The position numbers and the translations under genes are program-made. From positions 1 to 64,000 of the forward strand of contig JADKHF010000046.1 of assembly GCA_016721865.1 (NCBI GenBank): 64,000 nucleotides of DNA. The letters are read 5' to 3'. Below, in pieces: positions 18,790-26,966 of this stretch (position 1 is its first letter; every line of letters begins with the position of its first letter). The notes beneath the pieces are model-generated. The model was given only the letters and a program-made list of their open reading frames with translations. It was not told the DNA's origin and made no database searches. Origin of the DNA: Nitrosomonas sp. GTDB taxonomy: Bacteria; Pseudomonadota; Gammaproteobacteria; Burkholderiales; Nitrosomonadaceae.

Positions 18790-20145
18790 TTATTTGCCAA
18801 TGCAAAAATGAGAAAAAATTTCTCCAAGTAGATCATCGGCAGTAAATTTACCTGTTATTGCCGATAGAGCGCATTGTGCAAGTCTGAGTTCTTCGGCGAG
18901 AAGCTCCAACTGAGATTCATTTGCAGTAAATCTCTGGGCGTTTCTCAGATGTTTCTTGGCTTGTGTCAGTGCTTCCAGATGGCGTTGCCTGGCCATAAAC
19001 ACCCCCTCGCAGGTCTGATTGAATTGCCAGCCGGCGATATCTAGGATTTTTTTGCGTAGTAATTCGATACCCTCTCCGGTTTTGGCAGAAATATGAATTC
19101 TGATGTCAGTTTTTTTACCTTCAATTCTTGACTGAGTACCCAGAAGGTCAATTTTATTGAATACAGTGATTAGGGGTTTGTCAGAGGGAATACATTTCTG
19201 TATTTGATCTTTCGTATCAGGTTGATGCTGGCTACTATCTATCAGATGAAGCACAAGGTTGGCACTTCTAATCGCAGTATGCGTGCGTTCAATGCCTTTT
19301 TGCTCGACAATATCACTGGTTTCTCTCAGACCCGCTGTGTCAATAATATGAATGGGTATGCCGGCAATGGCGATAGTTCTCTGGATAGTGTCACGAGTGG
19401 TTCCCGGGATTTCTGTTACGATGGCGGCATCATCTTCAACCAATTGGTTCAACAAACTTGATTTGCCCACATTGGGAGCGCCTACGAGAACAATTTTAAT
19501 GCCTTCCTGCAACAAGTTTCCTTGTCGTGCTACGTCGAATATTTGCTCAAGTAATGAATCAATATGATTCAGTCTTTCTTTAATTTGCAATGCCTGTAAA
19601 TTATCAATCTCATCTTCTGGAAAATCAAGAATTGCTTCTATAAGCATGCGAAGTGCGATCAATAAACTTGCCAATTCTTCAATCCGGGCTGAAAAACGGC
19701 CTTGCAAAGAATTGATTGCACAACGTGCAGCTTCATGCGTACTGGCTTCGATGATGGCAGCCACACTTTCGGCCTGGATTAAGTCAATTTTATTATTGAG
19801 ATAAGCACGTAGTGTAAATTCACCGGGTTGCGCTAAGCGGGCACCTGCAGAAAGGCATCGGTTAAGTAACAGATCCATGACTGCTGGTCCGCCATGTCCT
19901 TGTAATTCAAGTATGTCTTCGCCAGTGTATGAATTGGGTGCCGGAAAATAGAGCGCGATACCTTGATCAATGATTTGACTGTCAGTATCCAGGAAATTGC
20001 TGAGGCAGGCGTGGCGTGGTTCTGGGAGTTTGCCAAGTATCATTTCTGCCACGTGTTTGAGGTTACCGCCAGAAATACGTATTACGCCAATCCCGCCTTT
20101 TCCATGGGGTGTTGCAATTGCTGCAATGATATCAGAGCTTGCTAT
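18790..20145 (-). CDS. mnmE: tRNA modification GTPase MnmE, start codon reads ATA
   Basis: MnmE with MnmG modifies the wobble uridine of several tRNAs, using GTP and a folate derivative. The G domain has GAPNVGKSS, DTAGLRE and NKID, and the C-terminus ends with the family hallmark CIGK. The N-terminal folate-binding domain begins ASSDIIAAIATPHGKGGIGV, but no ATG, GTG or TTG lies in frame between the upstream stop and this sequence. The codon at the expected start, 20145-20143, is ATA, with a GGAG site seven bases upstream; a GTG at 20052 would drop 31 conserved residues. From ATA the product is 451 residues, the normal size. I infer a one-base change in the start codon, real or a sequencing error. 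The gene follows yidC, as usual. Confidence 0.9.
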   Translation of the reverse strand: MASSDIIAAIATPHGKGGIGVIRISGGNLKHVAEMILGKLPEPRHACLSNFLDTDSQIIDQGIALYFPAPNSYTGEDILELQGHGGPAVMDLLLNRCLSAGARLAQPGEFTLRAYLNNKIDLIQAESVAAIIEASTHEAARCAINSLQGRFSARIEELASLLIALRMLIEAILDFPEDEIDNLQALQIKERLNHIDSLLEQIFDVARQGNLLQEGIKIVLVGAPNVGKSSLLNQLVEDDAAIVTEIPGTTRDTIQRTIAIAGIPIHIIDTAGLRETSDIVEQKGIERTHTAIRSANLVLHLIDSSQHQPDTKDQIQKCIPSDKPLITVFNKIDLLGTQSRIEGKKTDIRIHISAKTGEGIELLRKKILDIAGWQFNQTCEGVFMARQRHLEALTQAKKHLRNAQRFTANESQLELLAEELRLAQCALSAITGKFTADDLLGEIFSHFCIGK

Positions 20146-20180
20146 GAATAATCTCCATGGTTGCCATTGGAAGTTGTCGG

Positions 20181-21887
20181 TTATTCATAATGATGTATAA
20201 CCGGTGAATAGTCTTTTATTTTTTCCTTGCTCCGCGTTATTTGCCATTGCTGGGTGATTGAAAGGATGTTGTTACAGAGTGAATAAAGTACAAGTCCAGA
20301 CGGGAAAAAGAAAAAGAAAATGCTAAATGCAATAGGCATAATCTGCATTACTTTTGCCTGCATTGGATCTGCAGGTGTAGGACTGAGTTTGGATTGGAGC
20401 CACATCGATATGCCCATAATTACCGGAAGCACATAATAGGGATCGGGTACAGACATATCAGTAATCCATAAAGCAAACGGCGCATAGCGCAGTTCAACAG
20501 CAGCCATTAAAGTCCAGAACAAAGCAATAAATACAGGAATCTGGACTAGGATTGGTAAACAACCGCCCATTGGATTAATTTTTTCTTCTTTGTAAAACTC
20601 CATCATTGCTTGATGCATACGCTGGCGATCACTTGCGTATTGTTCACGTATCCGCTGCAATTTGGGAGTGACCACCCGTAACTTAGCCATGGAGCGATAG
20701 CCTGCTGCAGATAATGGGAAGAATATCAACTTGACAGTCAACGTCAGGAGAATAATTGCTGCACCCCAATTGTCTGTCCATGTGTGATAAAAGGAAAGCA
20801 ACCAGAATAACGGTACAGCAAGTACTGTTAACCAGCCATAGTCAACCGTAAGCTCAAGTCCTGGTGACAGTTCAGCAAGTTTGTTTTGTTCCTGCGGACC
20901 TGCATAGAAAGGCATTGTTATGTTTTTAGCTTGGCCTGGCTCAATTGCTCCAATGGGCGCAATAACACCAGCAGTATATTGGTTTGGCGCCAAGTGTTTT
21001 GCGAAATACTCACGGGGCGTGTTTTGAGGAGGTAGCCAGGCAGTCAAGAAATAGTGCTCCAGCATCGCTATCCAGCCATTATCTGCATTGGTTGGGTATT
21101 CCGCTTTATTTTTGTCCAGGTCGGAAAATTTTATTTTTAGAAATTTGTCCGCTTCCGTGTACATCGCAGCTCCTGTATAGGAGTGGACCATTGTACTAGC
21201 ACCTGTAGGGTCGTTTGCATCCCGTAACATCTGAAAATATGAGAATGGAATAATTGTAGTTTCACTATGATTAGCTATTTCAAATTTAACATCAATTACG
21301 TAGCTACCGCGATGGAAGGTGTAAATCTTGGCTACTTGTATACCATCCATTTCGGGTGCCAGGAGGCGTATCACTACCTTATCCTGACCAGGTTCTAGTT
21401 CATAGTTATAATTATTAGAATCTACAGTATATTTTGTTTTGTGATTAGGTAACCCATCGCCGATCAATCCTGATTGCGCGACATGGAACCGCGCTGTTTT
21501 ATCCAATAGTAGCTCGTATGGTTTACTTTTATCTTCTCTGGATGGATGTTTGATTAAACCAAGTTGCCGTATATCGCCGCCTGCTGTATCAATTTCAGCA
21601 ACGACCATATCCGTTCTGATGTGAATTTTTTCACCTATCGTGAATAGGTTGGGAGTAACGGATGGACTGGTGCTTTCTATTCCAGAAGAAACCCGAGACT
21701 CCCCTGTTGACGAAGTGAGTTCATCACCTGGAACTGGAAGCGGGTCATGTCGCTGGTTTGATGAATCCGTGGCTGCTCCAGAAATTACTTGTGACGCAGG
21801 CGGGTATATTTCCTTTTGCCATGCATCCCACAGAAAGAGTAATGAGGTGGAGAAAATGATAATAAGTACAAGTTTTTTTGTTTCCAT
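20181..21887 (-). CDS. yidC: membrane protein insertase YidC
   Basis: YidC, 568 residues, inserts and folds inner-membrane proteins, including Fo subunits a and c. It has an N-terminal transmembrane helix (residues 5-22), a large periplasmic domain (about 60-345) and the conserved C-terminal five-helix core. The core contains MGGCLPILVQIPVFIALFW and the amphipathic coiled-coil region with the RIREQYASDRQ stretch. Length is normal. It belongs to the rpmH-rnpA-yidD-yidC-mnmE block. Confidence 0.96.
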   Translation of the reverse strand: METKKLVLIIIFSTSLLFLWDAWQKEIYPPASQVISGAATDSSNQRHDPLPVPGDELTSSTGESRVSSGIESTSPSVTPNLFTIGEKIHIRTDMVVAEIDTAGGDIRQLGLIKHPSREDKSKPYELLLDKTARFHVAQSGLIGDGLPNHKTKYTVDSNNYNYELEPGQDKVVIRLLAPEMDGIQVAKIYTFHRGSYVIDVKFEIANHSETTIIPFSYFQMLRDANDPTGASTMVHSYTGAAMYTEADKFLKIKFSDLDKNKAEYPTNADNGWIAMLEHYFLTAWLPPQNTPREYFAKHLAPNQYTAGVIAPIGAIEPGQAKNITMPFYAGPQEQNKLAELSPGLELTVDYGWLTVLAVPLFWLLSFYHTWTDNWGAAIILLTLTVKLIFFPLSAAGYRSMAKLRVVTPKLQRIREQYASDRQRMHQAMMEFYKEEKINPMGGCLPILVQIPVFIALFWTLMAAVELRYAPFALWITDMSVPDPYYVLPVIMGISMWLQSKLSPTPADPMQAKVMQIMPIAFSIFFFFFPSGLVLYSLCNNILSITQQWQITRSKEKIKDYSPVIHHYE

Positions 21888-22066
21888 TATTTATCTGATC
21901 AGGTTGGTTTTTTTGACAAAACTACTTGTGTGCGATACGTGCCAATCGATTCTGCAATTGGATGCTTTGCTGTATTCTCATTGTATTCCATAGTTACCTT
22001 GTCGATTATTTTTGCAGGTATAAAGTAGTCGATTAGCTATCCGCGATGGCGGAAATCGATACTTCA

Positions 22067-22276
22067 TTAGGGAACCGGCTCGTAACCGCCTTTACTCCAG
22101 GGATTGCATCGCAGTATGCGCCAGATACTTAATCGTGTTCCATGGAATAGTCCATATTTTGTGTATGCCTCACAGGTATATTGTGAGCAGGTTGGACTAA
22201 AACGACATGAAGGCGCAAAAAGAGGACTGATAAAGTACTGGTAGAATTTTACTAAGGCAATAATTAATCGTGACAT
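22067..22276 (-). CDS. yidD: membrane protein insertion efficiency factor YidD
   Basis: A 69-residue member of the YidD family, which aids YidC-dependent insertion. The three conserved cysteines are in SCRFSPTCSQYTCEAYTKYG, and the C-terminus contains RCNPWSKGGYEPVP, typical of the family. The 5' end overlaps the rnpA 3' end by 13 bases. A gap of about 180 bases separates it from yidC. Confidence 0.95.
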   Translation of the reverse strand: MSRLIIALVKFYQYFISPLFAPSCRFSPTCSQYTCEAYTKYGLFHGTRLSIWRILRCNPWSKGGYEPVP

Positions 22277-22608
22277 TGCTGTAGTTGGAGCATTAATAAT
22301 CGCGTTTCAGTCGCAAGTTTTATCGATTCATTCCTGGCAACGGAACGATGTAATCGTATTATCCAATCTTTTTTATTTGTTTGATCGTTGAGCCGGTTTC
22401 TGCGAAATGTCTCTCGTAGTATACGTTTAATCCAGTTGCGCCTGACTGCGTGCCGCTCAATTTTCTTAGAAACGATTAGCCCAAGTCGCGCATATCCAAG
22501 CTCATTCGGCCGCATATAAATCCGAATTAAATTGCCGCTAACCTGTTGTTTTGAATTAATTATTTCAGAAAATTCTGTTGCTTTATGCAGTCTGCAATTT
22601 CTCGGCAA
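22264..22608 (-). CDS. rnpA: ribonuclease P protein component
   Basis: RnpA, 114 residues, is the protein subunit that helps RNase P RNA mature the 5' ends of tRNAs. The signature RNNxxRRxxR-like region appears as HAVRRNWIKRILRETFRRN. The N-terminal LPRNCRLHKATEFSEI matches the family. The only possible start after the rpmH stop is TTG at 22608; no good ribosome site is seen, so translation may be coupled to rpmH. Intact. Confidence 0.93.
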   Translation of the reverse strand: MPRNCRLHKATEFSEIINSKQQVSGNLIRIYMRPNELGYARLGLIVSKKIERHAVRRNWIKRILRETFRRNRLNDQTNKKDWIIRLHRSVARNESIKLATETRLLMLQLQQCHD

Positions 22609-22657
22609 GGAGTGAATTTCAACAAATCTAAAAATAAAAAAATTTTATCCAATAAAA

Positions 22658-22792
22658 TTAAACACTCAATCGAGCACGACCTTTTGCGCGGCGAGCTCGA
22701 ATCACCGCGGCACCAGCGCGCGTTTTCATGCGCACAAGAAACTTATGGGTATGCTTTCTTCTAGTAACGGAAGGCTGATAAGTACGTTTCAT
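22658..22792 (-). CDS. rpmH: 50S ribosomal protein L34
   Basis: The 44-residue, very basic L34 protein of the large ribosomal subunit, too short for most automatic open-frame lists. It begins MKRTYQPSVTRRKHTHKF and ends with RRAKGRARLSV, as in the family. A clear promoter lies upstream at 22830-22859. It heads the rnpA-yidD-yidC-mnmE cluster. Confidence 0.97.
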   Translation of the reverse strand: MKRTYQPSVTRRKHTHKFLVRMKTRAGAAVIRARRAKGRARLSV

Positions 22793-22829
22793 TTTTCTCT
22801 CTAAATTTATTTAGTCAATGGAACCGCGT

Positions 22830-22859
22830 ATTACAACTTGTTATGGGGTCTGATGTCAA
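22830..22859 (-). promoter_or_regulatory. sigma-70-like promoter of rpmH
   Basis: Read on the minus strand, TTGACA (22859-22854) and TGTAAT (22835-22830) are 18 bases apart, 38 bases before the rpmH start. The -35 box is perfect consensus. Confidence 0.7.
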
Positions 22860-23579
22860 TATCATTTTTATGAATCTGCTCTACCTTCTCATAAAATAGA
22901 ATAAGTAATAGGCGTGGAAAAATATCCTAAGATAATAATTATATGTAGAATTGTATTTGTACTTGGAAGAGCAATACATAATGTGATTCTGTGATTATTA
23001 ATAATTGTGTATTGCAATAGTTCAGGGGATTCTTACTTGGTCCCAGATTTAGGCGGTACGAAGCACCTGCACGAGTCCTGCAGGCCGCTTTCCGGCATTC
23101 TTGCCGCCCGCCCGTTCTTTCTCCTTACCAATAGCCTTGCTATTGCCTCGTCAAACGGACGAAAATCTGCTCGGAAATCGACTCGGCAGCATCTCGTACC
23201 CTTATGGGAAATCTGGGTTGATTGCAATTCCCACAGGGCTAATCTGTTCTGATTGCTAATATATTCAAAAGCATGATGTTACGTTGATTTCCGGTTAGTA
23301 TCCAAAAAACACTAACAAGATCTGATTAAACATTATGAAATCAATAATATATAATTTCTGGTTATTCGAAAAAGCTGAATTTCTTGGTTTCTGAGGTTAG
23401 AACAAATTTGCCGTGGCAATTCCCAGGAGATGGCTTTACATTTTTCTAACTAAATGGTATTAAAGAAGCGGTTATTTTTCATAATAATGGGGAATTAAGA
23501 ATTTATTGCCCTATAAGTTAGATGGGGTAAAAAAGTAGCTTTTTTTATTTTATCTGAATAAATAATATGAGGAATTCGT
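22860..23579. other. intergenic region with GC-richer hairpin element
   Basis: About 700 bases without a convincing gene. Most is AT-rich. A GC-richer block at about 23020-23250 contains two perfect short hairpins: 7-bp arms at 23129-23135 and 23139-23145 with a three-base loop, and 6-bp arms at 23066-23071 and 23079-23084. It looks like an inserted or degenerate element rather than native spacer. I looked for DnaA boxes, since rpmH is next to oriC in many bacteria, and saw no TTATCCACA or close cluster. Confidence 0.4.
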
Positions 23580-24053
23580 ATGGTTAATGCGGTCGCAATT
23601 TCTAACAATCGCAGTCAGGATCGTCGGCAAAGTACGCCGTTTTTCTGTTCTTTTCATTTGGGAATAAAAGCTGGAAGAAGAATAGGCGAACGAAGAACAA
23701 CGAATAGAGGGGAACCAGTGTATGTGGATTGTTATGCAGCACATTTGATGTTGTGTGTCATTGGCATTCTATTTTTAAGTATGGCTGATGCTTTCTTTAC
23801 GCTGAATATCCTGGCTAATGGCGGCAAAGAACTTAATTGGTTTATGGCGGTACTTATAGAAGACAGTGTAGAAAAGTTCGTTATCTTCAAATTGGCACTT
23901 ACATCGTTGGCGCTTATATTGCTCGTTATTCACCATAACGTTCGGCTGACTGGAAGAATGCGTGTAAGGCATCTTAAGTATATGGTTTTAATTGGCTACA
24001 GTGTATTAGTTGGTTATGAATTGCATTTGCTGGAATTAGCTGCTGCGTATTGA
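23580..24053 (+). CDS. DUF5658-like membrane protein
   Basis: A 157-residue protein with a basic, arginine-rich N-terminus (residues 10-45) and three to four transmembrane helices. It contains MADAFFTLNILANGGKELNW, the motif typical of the DUF5658 family, whose function is not known. The start at 23580 follows an ATGAGGAAT purine-rich site. It is convergent with the IS3 relic and the tolC gene. Confidence 0.65.
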   Translation: MVNAVAISNNRSQDRRQSTPFFCSFHLGIKAGRRIGERRTTNRGEPVYVDCYAAHLMLCVIGILFLSMADAFFTLNILANGGKELNWFMAVLIEDSVEKFVIFKLALTSLALILLVIHHNVRLTGRMRVRHLKYMVLIGYSVLVGYELHLLELAAAY

Positions 24054-24054
24054 T

Positions 24055-24200
24055 GTTGATTATGCTTGGAGCCGGACTGCTTTCAAATATGTCGGCTGCA
24101 GATTCCTGCAACTGCTGCTTCCATGCCGAGATCTTTCCGGGGGTTACATCAAAGTATTCAGCCAATTCTGCCAGTGTCTTGTCGACATTGACCGTTGATC
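24055..24200 (-). pseudogene. IS3-type transposase OrfA relic
   Basis: On the minus strand the sequence reads DKTLAELAEYFDVTPGKISA and then WKQQLQESAADIFESS, the helix-turn-helix of IS3-family OrfA proteins. Neither the usual N-terminus nor an OrfB is present; the fragment abuts the 3' end of the tolC-like gene on one side and the DUF5658 gene on the other. It is a truncated relic of about 50 codons. Confidence 0.7.
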
Positions 24201-24207
24201 GCAGAAT

Positions 24208-25551
24208 CTAGTTATGAGCTGTAAAATAGCTGGCTATATTTCTCAAATCATCTAATACCAGTGTACCAGCAGCTAACTGAAGGCGAAGATACGCGAGCAG
24301 ATAATTATATCTTGCTTCCGCAAGATCGCGCCGTGCGGTGTGTAATTGTTGCTGAGCGTCTAAAAGATTTAAATTAATGCGTATGCCACCCCGAATGCTC
24401 TTTTGTGTTGCATCCACAAGCAGTTCGGCTGATTTGACAGCCAGTTCCAGCGATTCAATTCTTTTGACACCGCTGAGTAAAAGATTATATTGTTTGCGTA
24501 GCTCAACAAGCACTTTGTGAGATATGGCATCCAGATCAGCTTCAGCTTGTGCATGCCTGGCCTTTGCCTGAGTGGTGATAGCATTTACGCGGCCACCCGC
24601 GTATAAAGGAATGCTGATCTCGACACCTGCCGCAGCCAGATTAAACTCTCGATTTGCGGTAACAAATGATCCGGATTTATTATGAGTTAAGCTGGCGACG
24701 AGGTCCACACGAGGAGCATGGCCAGCGTAGCTCTTTCTGATTTCCTCTTTTCCGGAAGTTACTGCATGGCGTTGTGTCACCAGTTCAGCATTGCGCTCAA
24801 GCGCTAATGCATACCAGCTGTCATAGTCTTGCAGTTGAATGGCACGCGAACTGAACATGTCAGACAAACGATTCAGATGGGTAATTTTATGTCCTACAAT
24901 TGCCTCAAGTTTAAGTTGAGCTCCTTCCAGTTCATCATTGGCTTCAATAACACGTGCTTGTGCAATGGCATATTTGGACTGTGTTTCAAGCACATCGGTA
25001 GTGGTCCCTTCACCTTTTTGCAACATACGCTCATTAACGCGTTTGAGTTCTGCGAGGGAGTCAAGCTGTGTTTCAGCCAGCTTTACGTGGTCCTGCGCCA
25101 ATAATGTTTCCACATAGGCCTCTACCAACCGTACTACAAGTTGCTGGCTACGACCGGTAAATTTGGCGCGGTTGGAATCAGCTTTCGCTTTGCCCTGACG
25201 GTAATTGGCGACAGCTTCTATATTAATCAAGGGTTGACGCAATGATAGGGTGCTCACTTCACTATCAAAATTGAGTGGTACGGTACCGCCGGCACCACTG
25301 GAAAGTGCCTGTGTTCCAGTAGTTTTGCTCTGTGTATGGGAAATTGATAAATTAGGCAATAAACTGGCTAGACCGATAGCCTCTTCTTGCTGCCCCGCTT
25401 CATTTTCATGGTATGCGGAGCGATAGGTTGGGTCATGCTGTAATGCAGCCTCGTAAGCATCCAGCAGACTTAATGCACGGGCATGATTCATCTGGCTGAA
25501 CAGAATAATAATACAGACTAAACCAAGAAACTTTTTGCAGGTGAATATCAT
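24208..25551 (-). CDS. TolC-family outer membrane protein of T1SS
   Basis: A 447-residue outer-membrane channel of the TolC/PrtF type. It has an N-terminal signal peptide ending near ARA, starts mature with LSLLDAYEAALQHDPTYRSA, and carries the two OEP repeats expected for the trimeric barrel and periplasmic tunnel. It completes a type I secretion system with the two upstream genes, from which it is separated by only five bases. The order ABC ATPase, adaptor, outer-membrane protein is the usual prtDEF/rsaDEF arrangement. Intact. Confidence 0.92.
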   Translation of the reverse strand: MIFTCKKFLGLVCIIILFSQMNHARALSLLDAYEAALQHDPTYRSAYHENEAGQQEEAIGLASLLPNLSISHTQSKTTGTQALSSGAGGTVPLNFDSEVSTLSLRQPLINIEAVANYRQGKAKADSNRAKFTGRSQQLVVRLVEAYVETLLAQDHVKLAETQLDSLAELKRVNERMLQKGEGTTTDVLETQSKYAIAQARVIEANDELEGAQLKLEAIVGHKITHLNRLSDMFSSRAIQLQDYDSWYALALERNAELVTQRHAVTSGKEEIRKSYAGHAPRVDLVASLTHNKSGSFVTANREFNLAAAGVEISIPLYAGGRVNAITTQAKARHAQAEADLDAISHKVLVELRKQYNLLLSGVKRIESLELAVKSAELLVDATQKSIRGGIRINLNLLDAQQQLHTARRDLAEARYNYLLAYLRLQLAAGTLVLDDLRNIASYFTAHN

Positions 25552-25556
25552 TGCAA

Positions 25557-26909
25557 CTATTCTTCACTTAGGGATGAGTGAAGACGATCAAGTATTGGTT
25601 TGAATAAATAACTCATTAATGACCGTTCACCCGTTTTAATAAATATCTCTACCGGCATGCCTGCTCTGATCTGCTGATCGGACAATTGTTTAATACCTTC
25701 TGAAGTCACCTTAGCTTTCATATTGTAATACGGAAGTCCAGTTCGTTCATCCATTAGACGATCCGCTGATACCTGTGTGACGGTGCCTGGGATATTGGGT
25801 GTTTTCTTTTGATTAAGAGCGGAAAAAATCAGATCAACAGGAAGGTCGACATGAACCTTGTCAATTAAATGAACAGGCACTTGCCCAGTAATGACCAACA
25901 GATCATCACTAGGAACAATATCCATCAACTTAAATCCTGGTCCGATAACGCCCCCTTCAGTAAACACATTCATGCCTACCACGATGCCATCAACAGGAGC
26001 TCTAACCTCTACATTAGCCAACTCAAAATCCTGCCCACTCAAACGGTTGCTAAGACCATCCGCTTCGCGCTGTATATCAGATAATTGCTGACGTACTTCT
26101 TTCTGGTATTCCTGTTGCCGGTGAATGCGGCGCTGTTCCAATTCTGTGATCTGGCTTTGAGTGCGGCCAATATTTCCGTTATCCGAGGAAATTTCACCCG
26201 CAAGTTGCGTATAGCTACGTTCAAGATCCAGAACCCGGTTACGGGGTACAAACCCATCTTTTGCCAGGTCCCGAAGATTAACAAGTTGTTCTTCCAGAAA
26301 TTTCAATTGCTGATTTTTACTGATCTTTGATGCTTCAAGCCCGCGCAGTTGTACTTTTAGGCCGGATGTGCTCTCATCAAGGGCAGCTATTTCGTGTTGC
26401 AAGGCCAGTCTGCGCGATGTAAATAGCTGATTTTGTATGATGAGGTTATTGGCAACACGCGGATCACTTTGCAGTGATAGTAATTCCGCAGGAAATGTAA
26501 TTTCATTTTTGCTATCACGCTCTGCCAATAAACGTGCTTCCACTGCGCGCGCAGTATAAAGTTGGCTGCGGGTTATTTCGGCTTGGGCTTTGATCTGAAC
26601 ATCATTCATACGTACTACTACCTGGCCTGTCGTAACATGATCTCCTTCCTTCACCAGGATGCGATCTATAGTGCCCCCGGTTTGATGTTGTACCGCCTGA
26701 AGATTACTAGCTACAGTGACTGTGCCTGAAATCGGCACGCCTTTGTCCAGCGGTGCGAAAGATGCCCACAGAATAAATCCGCAAAAGCCTGCCAGAACAA
26801 TCCACCAGCCAAGTTTGGTATGTTGGGTTTCATCAGTTTCAACCTGATTGGATAAATCGACGGGAACATTCTCAATAATTGTTTCCTTTTCTTCAGCTAC
26901 AAGCTTCAT
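25557..26909 (-). CDS. HlyD/PrtE-type membrane fusion protein
   Basis: The 450-residue adaptor that links the ABC ATPase in the inner membrane to the TolC-type channel. It has a short cytoplasmic N-terminus, one transmembrane helix (about residues 33-53), a lipoyl-like motif split around a long coiled coil (about 115-300), and a beta-barrel domain. The segment VEVRAPVDGIVVGMNVFTEG is the conserved second lipoyl half. It lies between the ABC and TolC genes in one operon. Intact. Confidence 0.93.
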   Translation of the reverse strand: MKLVAEEKETIIENVPVDLSNQVETDETQHTKLGWWIVLAGFCGFILWASFAPLDKGVPISGTVTVASNLQAVQHQTGGTIDRILVKEGDHVTTGQVVVRMNDVQIKAQAEITRSQLYTARAVEARLLAERDSKNEITFPAELLSLQSDPRVANNLIIQNQLFTSRRLALQHEIAALDESTSGLKVQLRGLEASKISKNQQLKFLEEQLVNLRDLAKDGFVPRNRVLDLERSYTQLAGEISSDNGNIGRTQSQITELEQRRIHRQQEYQKEVRQQLSDIQREADGLSNRLSGQDFELANVEVRAPVDGIVVGMNVFTEGGVIGPGFKLMDIVPSDDLLVITGQVPVHLIDKVHVDLPVDLIFSALNQKKTPNIPGTVTQVSADRLMDERTGLPYYNMKAKVTSEGIKQLSDQQIRAGMPVEIFIKTGERSLMSYLFKPILDRLHSSLSEE

Positions 26910-26966
26910 TATTATCCCTGTTCGATGATCGATGCTTTCTCAGTTTGAAATTGAACGGCGCGCCAT

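Noticed and set aside
23033..23227. 64-codon minus-strand frame in the GC-richer block
   Set aside because: Arginine-rich and without ribosome site; the hairpins suggest a non-coding element.
22860..23579. Possible oriC beside rpmH
   Set aside because: No cluster of DnaA boxes or dnaA gene was seen; AT-richness alone is not enough.
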